Shown here piece by piece: positions 42,620 through 51,141 of a stretch of DNA of 64,000 bases. The position numbers and the translations under genes were made by a program. The stretch comes from a virus, in IMG/VR virus record IMGVR_UViG_3300022745_000628, positions 124,001 through 188,000 of that record, one strand, 5' to 3'. The notes beneath the pieces are model-generated. The model saw nothing but the letters and a program-made list of their open reading frames with translations. It was not told the DNA's origin and searched no databases. Numbering within the stretch: the stretch's first letter is position 1; the number at the start of each line of letters is the position of its first letter.

Positions 42620-44362
42620 ATGAGCAGAGCTCAAACGAAGTATAGTTACGCAACACATGCTGCAGCAGCAGCGAATAAGAACTGGTCCAATAACTTTATT
42701 TGCAAAAACGGTGCGGCCAGTACTTACAAATTAGCGTACGGGATTGGTACGCCGTCGCAAAAGATGCCAAATCCGGACGGCGTTACCGTGCTGCGATTGC
42801 TGCCTCACTTAGAGCAGACCGGCGACCCCAGTAACCCTACCGCTTGGGTGCCATATCGGACAAGTATGGAAGCCAATCATTACGGTGATTGGATTCGCAG
42901 ATACCGAGCTGTCCGCGGTTTTGGGGAAGATCAGGACCGTTGTACGTTTATCGTAGCGGATCCGGTACAAGAAGGATTGTCGCCAGATACTAAGTATCCT
43001 AGCGACGTGTTGTACGATGCTATTAATTCGGCGGTGCGCGCCGGCCAAGGTTTAGGCGAATGGACGCCTCTGATTCTTCCGCCAGCGAATAAGCAAGCGG
43101 CTTTAAAGAAAAGCGAGTCGGTCACGCTAGTTAAAGCAGTGATCGTGTACTTGAACGGTAAATTGCACAACAATCCGCCGCTCGGTATTACAAACTTACC
43201 GATCGTTATGGAATTGACGAATTCCGCAAGTAAGGCGTTGTTGGGAGCTCTGGAGCGTCCAATTAGCGACGCTGTGCGAGAACAGCGACTAGCTGCGCAC
43301 GAGACTAATCCGTACGAATTGCACTTTGAGAATGGCGATCCGATTGCATTGGATCGCGGAAGATTCTTCACGTTCTATAAAAATGGCGATGGATCACCAT
43401 CGACGCGACGTGCTGCGCAAACGCAGGTGGCAGCTCAGCCGGTATTTGGCATGGGTGGCGGATCTAATTTCGGCGGAGCACAATCCGCAAACGGTTTCGA
43501 CGCTAACAGCTATGCGTGTGAGGTTTCGGATAACTTCCAAGGATTGCCAGCTAACTTCCTGTGCGATCCTGCTTGGTACCAACTTATCGAGCGCTCGCAG
43601 AAAGATTGGGATTCGATATTGCAGTTCCCATCTATCGAAGAGCAAGTAGAAATGGTCGCGACGCGGTTTCCGTGGTCAGCGATCGAATATGCATTCGCAA
43701 ATAATCCGTTATGGATGCGACATGCAAGAGCGGCTACCGGGCGTACGGAGCAAGTACAGGGATTTACTGCTCCAGATCCTGGTATGGGGTTCGGAGGGCA
43801 AGGGTTTGCCCCGCCTCCGTTTACACCACAACCGGCGTACCTTCCGCAACAAGGTATGCCGCAGTACGGCGCCCCTAACACGTTTATGCCGCCCGCCGGG
43901 CCAGCCGCGCCGCAGCAATTTAATCCGCAAATGACTAGCTACAATCCGCCAGCCCCGGTGCAGCAAAACACTGCTCCGATTACAAGTGGCGGGCCTAGTT
44001 ATGCAAACCTTTATCCAGAACGCACTGCCCCTATACAAGGACAGTTTGCGCCACAGCCTATACCGCAACCAGCGTCGCCACCTCCGACGGCTGCAGCGCC
44101 GGCTGTTAACACAGTTTCGCCAGGAATAGCTGGAGCTACATTTCCAGCGCTAGCTGGCAATACGCCTGGATCAGCGGTACCGCAGACGCCTTATCAGCAA
44201 GGTGCGTTTGGAACTCAGCAGGCTAATGCGTTTAATACGCCTAGTCCTGGGTTCGCGCCACCTGCTGCCATGTCTCGCGGACAGCAAGCTTTACAGCTAG
44301 CTGCAGCAAATGCTGCTGCACAAGCTGCAGCAGCAGACGGTGCAGACGGGCCACCGTTTTAA
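42620..44362 (+). CDS. Probable single-stranded DNA-binding protein
   Basis: 580 aa. An N-terminal globular part of about 250 residues is followed by a long Pro/Gln/Gly/Ala-rich, presumably disordered tail, and the protein ends in ADGADGPPF. An acidic tip ending in PF preceded by a disordered linker is the hallmark of bacterial SSB, where it docks other replication proteins. Location between DNA polymerase and UvsX matches the T4 gp32 role. The sequence of the globular part is not recognised. Much longer than typical SSB because of the linker. Confidence 0.6.
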   Translation: MSRAQTKYSYATHAAAAANKNWSNNFICKNGAASTYKLAYGIGTPSQKMPNPDGVTVLRLLPHLEQTGDPSNPTAWVPYRTSMEANHYGDWIRRYRAVRGFGEDQDRCTFIVADPVQEGLSPDTKYPSDVLYDAINSAVRAGQGLGEWTPLILPPANKQAALKKSESVTLVKAVIVYLNGKLHNNPPLGITNLPIVMELTNSASKALLGALERPISDAVREQRLAAHETNPYELHFENGDPIALDRGRFFTFYKNGDGSPSTRRAAQTQVAAQPVFGMGGGSNFGGAQSANGFDANSYACEVSDNFQGLPANFLCDPAWYQLIERSQKDWDSILQFPSIEEQVEMVATRFPWSAIEYAFANNPLWMRHARAATGRTEQVQGFTAPDPGMGFGGQGFAPPPFTPQPAYLPQQGMPQYGAPNTFMPPAGPAAPQQFNPQMTSYNPPAPVQQNTAPITSGGPSYANLYPERTAPIQGQFAPQPIPQPASPPPTAAAPAVNTVSPGIAGATFPALAGNTPGSAVPQTPYQQGAFGTQQANAFNTPSPGFAPPAAMSRGQQALQLAAANAAAQAAAADGADGPPF

Positions 44363-44387
44363 TTAAGCAACCGCTTTAATTGACTAG

Positions 44388-44424
44388 CAACAAGCCGCGT
44401 GGTAACATGCGGCTTGTTGTTTTT
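44388..44424 (+). terminator. Intrinsic terminator
   Basis: CAACAAGCCGC (44388-44398) pairs with GCGGCTTGTTG (44409-44419), with three further inner pairs around a GTAA loop, then five T. It ends the transcript of the SSB-like gene before uvsX. Confidence 0.8.
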
Positions 44425-44447
44425 CATCTCTAATGTAGGAAAAGTTT

Positions 44448-45761
44448 ATGGCTCGTCCTAAAAAAACGATAGACGCTTCTGAAACAGACGCAACGCAGTC
44501 GAGTATGGTTGCCGGAATGGTCGCCGGGTTAAAAAATGCCAAAGATATCGCTGATTTTAATGTTGGCGGAATGTTCTCTCAAGAAGTTGGAATTCCTTTG
44601 CCGTCGATCGCTCTGCGATATTTATTCCAAAGCACATGCATACCGCTTTCAAAGATCATTCAAATTGCTGGAGAAGAAGGATCAGCAAAGTCGGCATTTC
44701 TTAACGAGATGGCGAACTGGATATTAACTTTCAAAGGTCTGTACGTTTACGCCGAGAACGAAAACAAAGACACGCGTAACTTGCGATCGTCGATTCTAGG
44801 CTGGGATCCGCTGAAAACACAAAATATTATCGAAACAGCCACTACTGATATGCAAGAGTGGCAAACGTTTATGACCAGGAATATCCTGAATGCTAAGAAC
44901 ATTCAGACCGCTAAAGGCGGTATCGGTCGTACTGTTCCGGTAATGTTTGCTGTCGATTCGTTGACCGGCACACCGTTGAAAGAGCAAGTCGAAGAAGTCG
45001 AGGCAGATGGCAGCGCCAAGATCGGTTATCCGGTAATGGCTAACGTTTTGGCTAAATATTTCAGGACAATGCCAAAGCAAATAGCGGACTATCCGTTTTG
45101 GTTTGTGGCAACTAACCACGCTAAACCAGGTAGTACCCCGCAAGGATTGCCAACTGTTAATATTCCAGGCGGGAAGTCCATCAAGTTCATGGAAACACTG
45201 GAGATACAAATGAGTCGCGTGCGGGACATTAATAAAATGACCGCTAAAGGACTGACAGTACGGTTTAAAACCAATAAAAACAGCATGGGTCCAGGACGGA
45301 AGACCATCGAAGCGGATTTGTTGTGGACAATCGGAGAAGATGCCACCGGTAATTTTCGACAGTATACCGCGTGGGATTGGCACACAGCGGCTATTAAGTT
45401 GTTAGCGTCGTTCGATACGGAAGCGTATATGCGAAACGCTATTCGCGAGATTACCGACATCCGTATAACAAAAGCGTCTGCGTGTTTGGCAACCTCAGAA
45501 CTTTTGGGCGCAGTTGAGCCGATTTCCTACTATGAGATGTCCCAACGATTGGAACAGCGGCCAGATATTCTTAGCAAGTTGTACAAATTGCTGCACATTA
45601 CACCTACGGCAGAGTTCGAGACCGGCAAATGCTTTAAACAGCAACGAGCCGAGGCTCAGAAAGCCGCGGCTGCTGTGGTAGCTAGCAGATATGCCATGAC
45701 AAGCTTGCTACCGGCTATGTCCGGTGACGAGTTGACGGATGAAGATAAAGCCGGTGAATAG
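44448..45761 (+). CDS. uvsX: RecA/UvsX-like recombinase
   Basis: 437 aa. RecA-fold ATPase: Walker A GEEGSAKS at 75-82, YVYAENENKD (catalytic Glu region), VMFAVDSLTGTP (Walker B) and FWFVATNHAKPGS (motif like the L2 region), with a Gly-rich NIPGGKSIKFMETLEIQM typical of UvsX. It forms filaments on single-stranded DNA and drives strand invasion. Forms the recombination module with the SSB-like protein, SbcCD and the UvsW-like helicase. It has its own leader between the upstream terminator and ATG 44448. Confidence 0.8.
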   Translation: MARPKKTIDASETDATQSSMVAGMVAGLKNAKDIADFNVGGMFSQEVGIPLPSIALRYLFQSTCIPLSKIIQIAGEEGSAKSAFLNEMANWILTFKGLYVYAENENKDTRNLRSSILGWDPLKTQNIIETATTDMQEWQTFMTRNILNAKNIQTAKGGIGRTVPVMFAVDSLTGTPLKEQVEEVEADGSAKIGYPVMANVLAKYFRTMPKQIADYPFWFVATNHAKPGSTPQGLPTVNIPGGKSIKFMETLEIQMSRVRDINKMTAKGLTVRFKTNKNSMGPGRKTIEADLLWTIGEDATGNFRQYTAWDWHTAAIKLLASFDTEAYMRNAIREITDIRITKASACLATSELLGAVEPISYYEMSQRLEQRPDILSKLYKLLHITPTAEFETGKCFKQQRAEAQKAAAAVVASRYAMTSLLPAMSGDELTDEDKAGE

Positions 45762-45794
45762 GCGTTGTACGCGGTTGCAACGTCACACCTTACC

Positions 45795-45800
45795 TATAAT
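45795..45800 (+). promoter_or_regulatory. TATAAT box ahead of the 180-aa gene
   Basis: A perfect TATAAT at 45795-45800; the nearest -35 candidate, TTGCAA at 45775-45780, is only 14 bases away. It lies in the 148-bp gap after uvsX, where no coding frame is seen. Confidence 0.4.
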
Positions 45801-45909
45801 GTGATGTATGGAGAACACAAACATGCTCTGAATTACTGATTAGAGGCCCCCCTGCATCACTAACCGCGATTTATTGGTTCTGTTCGTTTCAAAATCAAAG
45901 GTTAGTAAA

Positions 45910-46452
45910 ATGGAAAAAGATAGAAGGTTGGAATTTGCCAAGTTTCGTGTGAAAATCAAGAGCTTGGCGGCAGAGGCGCGGATTATCCGTGGAGAGGTTC
46001 GTAAATTAGAACAAGCAGCGTGCACTAATACTGAGTACTTGAGCACGTTGGATAATGAGCCAGCAAAGCAAGCTAAAGTGCTGCGGCAAATTTGGTACAG
46101 TCACGCTTACGCAGGCACCTTAGCTAACCATAATCGCAGTGTGGTAGCTAAGGAAATGCGCGCGACGTTGATGGCTTACGCATTTTTGCGCGATCGCTGG
46201 AAATCGGTAGACACTGCGCGTCCGCATATGCTTGCCAAAGACGTAGCAAGAGTGTTGAAATCGCTCTGTTATCGTAACGAATCAGAGCTTACTGTAGCAA
46301 ATTGGCTATTTGCGGCTGCGGAAAAGAAAGAGCGTTACGACGCTGAGAAACTGCGCCAGGCAGTGGCGGCTCGTCCGCCTAAGGTACCGTTTGTTTATCA
46401 TCCGCCGGAAGCTGTCACAGATACAGCTCCAATGGTTGAGTTGGACTGCTAA
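45910..46452 (+). CDS. Hypothetical helical protein
   Basis: 180 aa from ATG 45910; a TTG-opened frame starts at 45874 but AAGG lies just before the ATG. Long helices and a basic N-terminus (MEKDRRLEFAKFRVKIK). Contains RPPKVPFVYHPPEAV near the C-terminus. Followed by an intrinsic terminator. No family recognised. Confidence 0.55.
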   Translation: MEKDRRLEFAKFRVKIKSLAAEARIIRGEVRKLEQAACTNTEYLSTLDNEPAKQAKVLRQIWYSHAYAGTLANHNRSVVAKEMRATLMAYAFLRDRWKSVDTARPHMLAKDVARVLKSLCYRNESELTVANWLFAAAEKKERYDAEKLRQAVAARPPKVPFVYHPPEAVTDTAPMVELDC

Positions 46453-46475
46453 CAATGGACGATTGACAATTTTTA

Positions 46476-46507
46476 ATGCAGCGGTACAAAAACACCGCTG
46501 CATTTTT
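46476..46507 (+). terminator. Intrinsic terminator
   Basis: ATGCAGCGGT (46476-46485) pairs with ACCGCTGCAT (46494-46503), eight-base loop, then a T tract. Confidence 0.75.
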
Positions 46508-46530
46508 CGTTTAGTAGGTAACAACTAGCG

Positions 46531-46601
46531 GCGCCGTTAGCACCAAGGCGGTGCACCAGCTTTCAATCTGAGTGAGATCGGTTCGATTCCGATACGGCGC
46601 T
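46531..46601 (+). tRNA. tRNA-like element, possibly degenerate tRNA-Glu
   Basis: 71 nt. Acceptor stem GCGCCGT/ACGGCGC is perfect over 7 bp; D arm GCAC/GTGC is 4 bp; T arm ATCGG-TTCGATT-CCGAT is perfect. Spacing fits a tRNA body. The anticodon arm is poor: a strict 5-bp stem fails, but CCAG can pair with CTG(A)G with one bulge and an 8-base loop CTTTCAAT. The loop resembles CTTTCA of tRNA-Glu (anticodon TTC); strict numbering would give TCA. No CCA is encoded. It sits directly ahead of the ribosome binding site of the next gene. Confidence 0.5.
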
Positions 46602-46614
46602 ATGGAGGAGAATT

Positions 46615-47184
46615 ATGGAAGAAGATAGTTTTGCAGATGTGATGCGACAGCGATTACAGCAGCGGGACGGCGATCAGCAAATTATTGGATTTGAATCGCG
46701 GTGTGTGCGGGCAATACTGAAATTTGGCAATGTTTCGGGGGATGTTTCCGGAAAGCTGGCATTAGCCAGGATTAATCACGGTAAAGCCAAGTTGGATCTA
46801 GAGTGGTTTAATCGCGAACACCCGAATTTTCCAGCTACGTTAATAGCGGATAAGTTAGAAAAAACTTACGACATCGCTTGGGCAGGACTATTTGGACCTA
46901 ATTTTTTCAAGCAAGCTTGGACTAAGGCGTATTTTAAGGCAGTAGAGCTCCAAGAGTACGATCTTGAAAAAGATTGGGTAGCGCTGATGTTTAAAGTGCC
47001 GCACGCTAAAAATGCCGAAATAATGGTGCTGCATAATAAGCCAGGTAATTTCGACACCACAGATATAGCAGACGTGGAAACAAGGATTGTGCGAAAATAT
47101 TCCACAGAAAGTTCCGCAATATTGATTATCGAATCGTTACAATCATTCGTTGCTAGCACCGGTGCGACCTGGCAAGAACAGTAA
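46615..47184 (+). CDS. Hypothetical protein
   Basis: 189 aa, ATG preceded by GGAGGAG. Mixed fold with an acidic N-terminus (MEEDSFADVMRQRL). No family recognised. Its leader contains the tRNA-like element, so its translation could be influenced by that structure. Confidence 0.55.
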   Translation: MEEDSFADVMRQRLQQRDGDQQIIGFESRCVRAILKFGNVSGDVSGKLALARINHGKAKLDLEWFNREHPNFPATLIADKLEKTYDIAWAGLFGPNFFKQAWTKAYFKAVELQEYDLEKDWVALMFKVPHAKNAEIMVLHNKPGNFDTTDIADVETRIVRKYSTESSAILIIESLQSFVASTGATWQEQ

Positions 47185-47185
47185 C

Positions 47186-47213
47186 TTGTCGAATAACTGC
47201 CAAGTGCTATAAA
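47186..47213 (+). promoter_or_regulatory. Sigma-70-type promoter
   Basis: TTGTCG (47186-47191), 16-base spacer, TATAAA (47208-47213), about 40 bases upstream of the ATG at 47253. Confidence 0.5.
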
Positions 47214-47252
47214 TTGATCTTTGTTTCAAACTAAAATAGAGCAGGAGCTATC

Positions 47253-48134
47253 ATGGTACGCACAGAACCACAGACAATTCAAGCACTGACAGCGAAGCGA
47301 GAAGCAGCTTTAAGTGCAATGAGCGAAGAACTTCGCGCAGTTTTTGCCGATATAGAGACTCGGCTGGACGACCTTAAAAGCCAAAATATTAGGCAATATC
47401 ACATTATCGGCAAAATGCTTAACGACGTGAGCACGCGTCCGGACGATTACCGAACGTTGAACGGCGCTTCGGGTGTAAGTGTGTTGTCCAAGGCTTTGGA
47501 CATGGACAAGCGGACGCTGCGCTGCGCAGCGCAGTTTTATAACTTCTACACGCAAGAGCAATTAGAAGCGCTTCTAGACTTGCGTAACGAGCACACGAAC
47601 TTTCGACTGAATTTCGGGCATGTGCGGTATTTAATGACGGTTATAGATACAGAGGCGCGTACGGCGTACGGTGTAGAAGCTGTAGCACAGTCACTGAGTC
47701 CTCAAGATCTTCACGACATGATTAAACGTCGAGAAGGTAGAGAGCCGGCCCATGGCAGAGCGCACACGCTTCCTCGATCTTTGACGGCACAACTGCAACA
47801 GATTTGTAAATTTGCACGCACGTTTGTAAGTAAGCAAGAAAACGTGTGGAATGGGCAATCTGTGTCAGTGTTTACAAACATTGACAATGCTGCTGCATCA
47901 GAAATCGATGCGGAGCATGTTGCAATTATTGAAGAGATTCGAGATTTGATGGTGCGCATCGGCGAGTACTCTGTTGCCAACGTGCGTAGATGTGAAGAGA
48001 TTAAAACAGTAGTGGAACAAAAGCTTAACGAAGAAGAAACGCGAATTACTACTGAAACCGCAGCAGCTGCCACGGCTACTGCCAATAGAACTCGCAGAAG
48101 TAGATCTATTTCTATGCAAGGGGCAAACGCGTAG
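47253..48134 (+). CDS. Helical, possibly DNA-binding protein
   Basis: 293 aa with GGAG ahead. A middle segment (GVSVLSKALDMDKRTLRCAAQFYNF) looks like a helix-turn-helix, similar in layout to the N-terminal region of DUF1016-type or ParB-like proteins. The C-terminal third is helical and ends in a basic tail (TANRTRRSRSIS). No enzyme motif. First gene of an operon that runs to about 52.4 kb, so a regulatory role is possible. Confidence 0.45.
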   Translation: MVRTEPQTIQALTAKREAALSAMSEELRAVFADIETRLDDLKSQNIRQYHIIGKMLNDVSTRPDDYRTLNGASGVSVLSKALDMDKRTLRCAAQFYNFYTQEQLEALLDLRNEHTNFRLNFGHVRYLMTVIDTEARTAYGVEAVAQSLSPQDLHDMIKRREGREPAHGRAHTLPRSLTAQLQQICKFARTFVSKQENVWNGQSVSVFTNIDNAAASEIDAEHVAIIEEIRDLMVRIGEYSVANVRRCEEIKTVVEQKLNEEETRITTETAAAATATANRTRRSRSISMQGANA

Positions 48135-49024
48135 TGACTGCAGAAACTGGTGCAAAAGTACCGCGGACTCCAATATCCGCGGTACTTTCGTTACGTAACC
48201 GTCTAAATGGTCGGTTCAAATTGTTTGAGGATAAGACAGCAGATCGGCTGCACATGCAGCATTTGTTGGACACGATATGCTCCGCCAGCAGCGCCGTACA
48301 GCGTTGCGCAGTACAAGAAACAATACGAACATTAGCGGATGCGGTACTTACCAGCGATTTGTTGCAAATGTTGTCGGCGAAAATAGCAGGGAATGTAACG
48401 GAGCTGGCGGCTGGCAAAACTGTACCCATCCGGGCAGCGTTAGCTAAGTCGGTGATTATCCCGACAATCTTGTACATTAGCACTGCAACTGCGGTGCGCA
48501 ATAGATTTGATGAAATTGTCACACAGCTTCGCGTAGACAGTATTACCGGGGATACGGCCGGGCAAGTGTTTAATTGGGATATTACTCGCGGTGTGGCTCG
48601 GGTACTTGCCAGTCGTATCGGCTTTTCTGGCATAACGCACAATTATCCGTTCGTAGCGCCAGAGCAGCTCAGCGGCCTGTACGTATACGTCAATTTGACC
48701 GGTTCAGACTATTCCAATGATCCGGCTATAAAAGATGTGTTAGAAATGGACAACATAATCCAGTACAATCGCAAGCACGTTTTGAAACTTCGCTGTAGAT
48801 CTGGCGAGCAGTGTCCTAACAAATTTACGCATCCGTGTCACAAATGCGCGATGGGTAGAGATAGATGCCCAGCTGCTACACATTTACAGACGTATGTATT
48901 TGCAACGTGTAATTGTTGTAGGGTAGAACGGTCGATTGTCGACCCGGCCACAAATAACGGGCTGTGTTTGGACTGCGATCGAAATTTAAGGCTCAATTTA
49001 AAGGAAACCGCAAGTGTCGTTTAA
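48134..49024 (+). CDS. Zinc-binding hypothetical protein
   Basis: 296 aa from GTG 48134, overlapping the previous TAG by one base. The C-terminal 90 residues hold a dense Cys/His cluster: CRSGEQCPNKFTHPCHKC, then DRCPAATH, CNCCRVERS and GLCLDCDR, enough for two or three zinc sites. The first 20 codons contain a perfect 13-bp inverted repeat. Function unknown; zinc modules of this density usually bind nucleic acid. Confidence 0.55.
   Translation: MTAETGAKVPRTPISAVLSLRNRLNGRFKLFEDKTADRLHMQHLLDTICSASSAVQRCAVQETIRTLADAVLTSDLLQMLSAKIAGNVTELAAGKTVPIRAALAKSVIIPTILYISTATAVRNRFDEIVTQLRVDSITGDTAGQVFNWDITRGVARVLASRIGFSGITHNYPFVAPEQLSGLYVYVNLTGSDYSNDPAIKDVLEMDNIIQYNRKHVLKLRCRSGEQCPNKFTHPCHKCAMGRDRCPAATHLQTYVFATCNCCRVERSIVDPATNNGLCLDCDRNLRLNLKETASVV
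48155..48188 (+). repeat. Perfect inverted repeat in the 5' coding end
   Basis: 48155-48167 (AAAGTACCGCGGA) is the exact complement of 48176-48188, with an 8-base loop. It lies 20 bases inside the zinc-protein frame and includes the recurrent GGTGCAAAAGTACC. No long T run follows, so it may act as an mRNA hairpin or attenuator. Confidence 0.75.
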
Positions 49025-49688
49025 CATGCAACCTAGTAACTCACCTGGTTCAAAAATGTATGCGCCGGACCGCGACATGGCCTATCTGTATCCAGCCCTT
49101 CTTAAGGAAGTGTTTGCAAGGTTGGACGAGATTAACTGGACTAGCGATATGCGAGCGCAGTTCGAACAAGCCGGTATTACCGAGGTAGATTTAGCTGCCA
49201 CGGCAAAGGCTTTCGGAGAAGCTCTGCGGTTATTTATTCGTGTGCCTACCGTTACGGATGTAGTGTCCGCGTTGAATAGATCGGGATTCCTAGCCAGGTC
49301 TTTCGTGGAACGCCAAACTATGTACGCCAAAATTGGCGAAAGTATGACCGCTGGCTTTTTCATATCTGCCAAGCAAGTTACGTTGCAAGGTATGCCATCG
49401 CCTATGCATCACGAGTATATAGACGCTATTGCTGCGGCAACCGCAGCATACAAAAGATTGGCGAAGGTACCGCAAGAACCACAGACCGACGCCGTAATAG
49501 AGCGATACGCTGCGGAACTACAAGAATACCAGTATATTGTGGCGCAACAGACGCGCTTACTTAACGAAAAAGATCTGGAAATTACTAGACTTTTGAAAGA
49601 ATTGAGAAAGCAAAATGACGACGGGTCAGACACAATTGACAGTGCTGGAGTGGACGCTGCAAAACCTCTATCCGATGCCACCGCGTAG
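49014..49688 (+). CDS. Hypothetical protein with C-terminal coiled coil
   Basis: 224 aa from GTG 49014 with AAGGAA ahead. Globular N-terminal part with alternating helices, then a coiled-coil-like stretch (LLNEKDLEITRLLKELRKQN) and an acidic tail. Overlaps the neighbouring genes by 11 and 74 bases. No family recognised. Confidence 0.5.
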   Translation: MSFNMQPSNSPGSKMYAPDRDMAYLYPALLKEVFARLDEINWTSDMRAQFEQAGITEVDLAATAKAFGEALRLFIRVPTVTDVVSALNRSGFLARSFVERQTMYAKIGESMTAGFFISAKQVTLQGMPSPMHHEYIDAIAAATAAYKRLAKVPQEPQTDAVIERYAAELQEYQYIVAQQTRLLNEKDLEITRLLKELRKQNDDGSDTIDSAGVDAAKPLSDATA

Positions 49689-50406
49689 CAAATACGTGGT
49701 TTTAGAGCTGTTTACCGCAGGCTTTTCTGCCAGAAAACATCCGATACTGGCATACAAAGTTAATGATATGCCAACCGAGTACATCGGTTGGCTTTGCGAA
49801 GGGGCCAGCGATTACTACCCAACAGATTTTGTCGCTGAAACGCTAGAGACAAGTGTACTGGCGCAAAAAGATTCTATGACGGCTGCCGGACGAGAATGCC
49901 TGCCGCGAGACGATTTCTTGACAGACGTCACCAGTACTGCGCCAAATATCGCTTCAGGAATGTTATTTGAGTTGCTAACCGCATGTGCGAATAATACACG
50001 GCATGTAAATTTAGTTTGCCACAACTACTACAAATTTTTCAAGGCGTTTCTACACACGCTGTTAAAATCCAGTCAGTTTGATGCCGACGCCGTTCTTGCC
50101 GCTGTCGATACTAAAATTTACGACACTGCGTTTCCATATATCGCTGCGACAAGCGGTGCGCGGATTAAAAATACTGTGAGTAGAGAGGAATTTATGCAGA
50201 ACTGTCTGGATTGGCGACCGCAAGTAAAAACTAACATTAATGCAGTTGCGGAGTATTTAGGTATTGAAGTGCCCAGTACCGGAGATATTATGGCTACGCA
50301 AGCGCAGCTGACTGACGCTGTGTATCAAAACTATGTAGGACTCGTGCACGGAGACGCTATATGCCAAAGGGCAACGCTAAAGGAAGTGCTTTCGAGCGCT
50401 CGATAG
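49615..50406 (+). CDS. Hypothetical protein
   Basis: 263 aa from ATG 49615. Mixed fold with a helical middle part containing CHNYYKFFKAFLHTLLK. No known motif. The 74-base overlap with the upstream gene is unusually long even for this genome, so the true start may be later, for example at an in-frame ATG near 49675 (MPPRSKYVV). Confidence 0.5.
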   Translation: MTTGQTQLTVLEWTLQNLYPMPPRSKYVVLELFTAGFSARKHPILAYKVNDMPTEYIGWLCEGASDYYPTDFVAETLETSVLAQKDSMTAAGRECLPRDDFLTDVTSTAPNIASGMLFELLTACANNTRHVNLVCHNYYKFFKAFLHTLLKSSQFDADAVLAAVDTKIYDTAFPYIAATSGARIKNTVSREEFMQNCLDWRPQVKTNINAVAEYLGIEVPSTGDIMATQAQLTDAVYQNYVGLVHGDAICQRATLKEVLSSAR

Positions 50407-50939
50407 CTACCGCATTAAGTTTGTGGTGGTCTGGAAATTACCGCGATGATTGGTTTTACAGGACTGCCGGTTCCGGCGGTCGCGCCACCATGCGAGCTAA
50501 ACGTGGTAAGACTACCAGTAACTCTGCCGGCGATATTGGCGCAACTACTCCCGAGGGCGGTAAACTGCTGAGTGTCGTGACTTACGAATTGAAACGCGGC
50601 TATAACGGCACAAACTTACAGGATCTGATCGATAAGCCTGACGGTCCTGCGATTATCCGCAAGTTTTTGGATCAAGCAAAGGATTCCGCAGCGTTAGCTG
50701 GGACGAAGTTGTGGGCAATAATTTGGCGACGAGATCGCAGAGAGCCTATTTTTGTCGGAAATCACGACCCATCTCGCGGTGTAATGATGGAAAGTATGTC
50801 GATGCAGCTCCGCATGCCGGACGGAACGGTAATATATGTTTTGCCGTTCGGATCAGTGGTAAGTGAGACGGCGCGAGATTTTTATCAGGATGCCATAATA
50901 AATGACAAGAGAGCAAGCGAAAAGGATATCGTTCTCTAA
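50361..50939 (+). CDS. PD-(D/E)XK nuclease, Holliday-junction-resolvase-like
   Basis: 192 aa. The catalytic frame of the restriction-endonuclease fold is visible: GSAFERSIATAL (E12), FYRTAGSGGRAT, NSAGDIGA (D58) and TYELKRGYNG (E76-x-K78). The RT.GSGG and AGDI elements are typical of archaeal-type Hjc and phage resolvases. It could resolve recombination junctions or debranch DNA before packaging; a VRR-NUC-like nuclease is the alternative. Overlaps both neighbours by about 40 bases. Confidence 0.65.
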   Translation: MPKGNAKGSAFERSIATALSLWWSGNYRDDWFYRTAGSGGRATMRAKRGKTTSNSAGDIGATTPEGGKLLSVVTYELKRGYNGTNLQDLIDKPDGPAIIRKFLDQAKDSAALAGTKLWAIIWRRDRREPIFVGNHDPSRGVMMESMSMQLRMPDGTVIYVLPFGSVVSETARDFYQDAIINDKRASEKDIVL

Positions 50940-51141
50940 ACTAGATGAGACGTGCCCAATCTTGCACGATATATTGCAAGAGATGCGAGACGCAATTTGT
51001 TTAAACTGCACAATAGACGAATACGAGGAGTTTCAATTGCAAGATGCAATTAATTCCGCGGAAAGTAAAATACGTAGGTTGGTTAGCGATCCGCTACGTG
51101 AATTGAGCATCGTTTTACTGTGTGAGTGCGCCAGTGGTTAA
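50902..51141 (+). CDS. Small acidic helical protein
   Basis: 79 aa. Acidic N-terminal helix region with two Cys (CPILHDILQEMRDAICLNC). Overlaps the nuclease gene by 38 bases and the next by 20. No family recognised. The overlaps on both sides fit the gene density here. Confidence 0.45.
   Translation: MTREQAKRISFSKLDETCPILHDILQEMRDAICLNCTIDEYEEFQLQDAINSAESKIRRLVSDPLRELSIVLLCECASG

Noticed and set aside
43510-44068. Long minus-strand frames within the SSB-like gene
   Set aside because: They are shadows of the low-complexity Pro/Gln coding; no ribosome binding sites or protein-like composition.
45795-45800. Complete sigma-70 promoter ahead of the 180-aa gene
   Set aside because: The -10 is perfect, but the only -35 candidate has a 14-base spacer; only the box is reported.
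46531-46601. Suppressor tRNA with recoding of TGA
   Set aside because: Strict numbering gives anticodon TCA, but TGA is used as a normal stop in many genes here, including sites with ATGA overlaps, and the stem does not pair.
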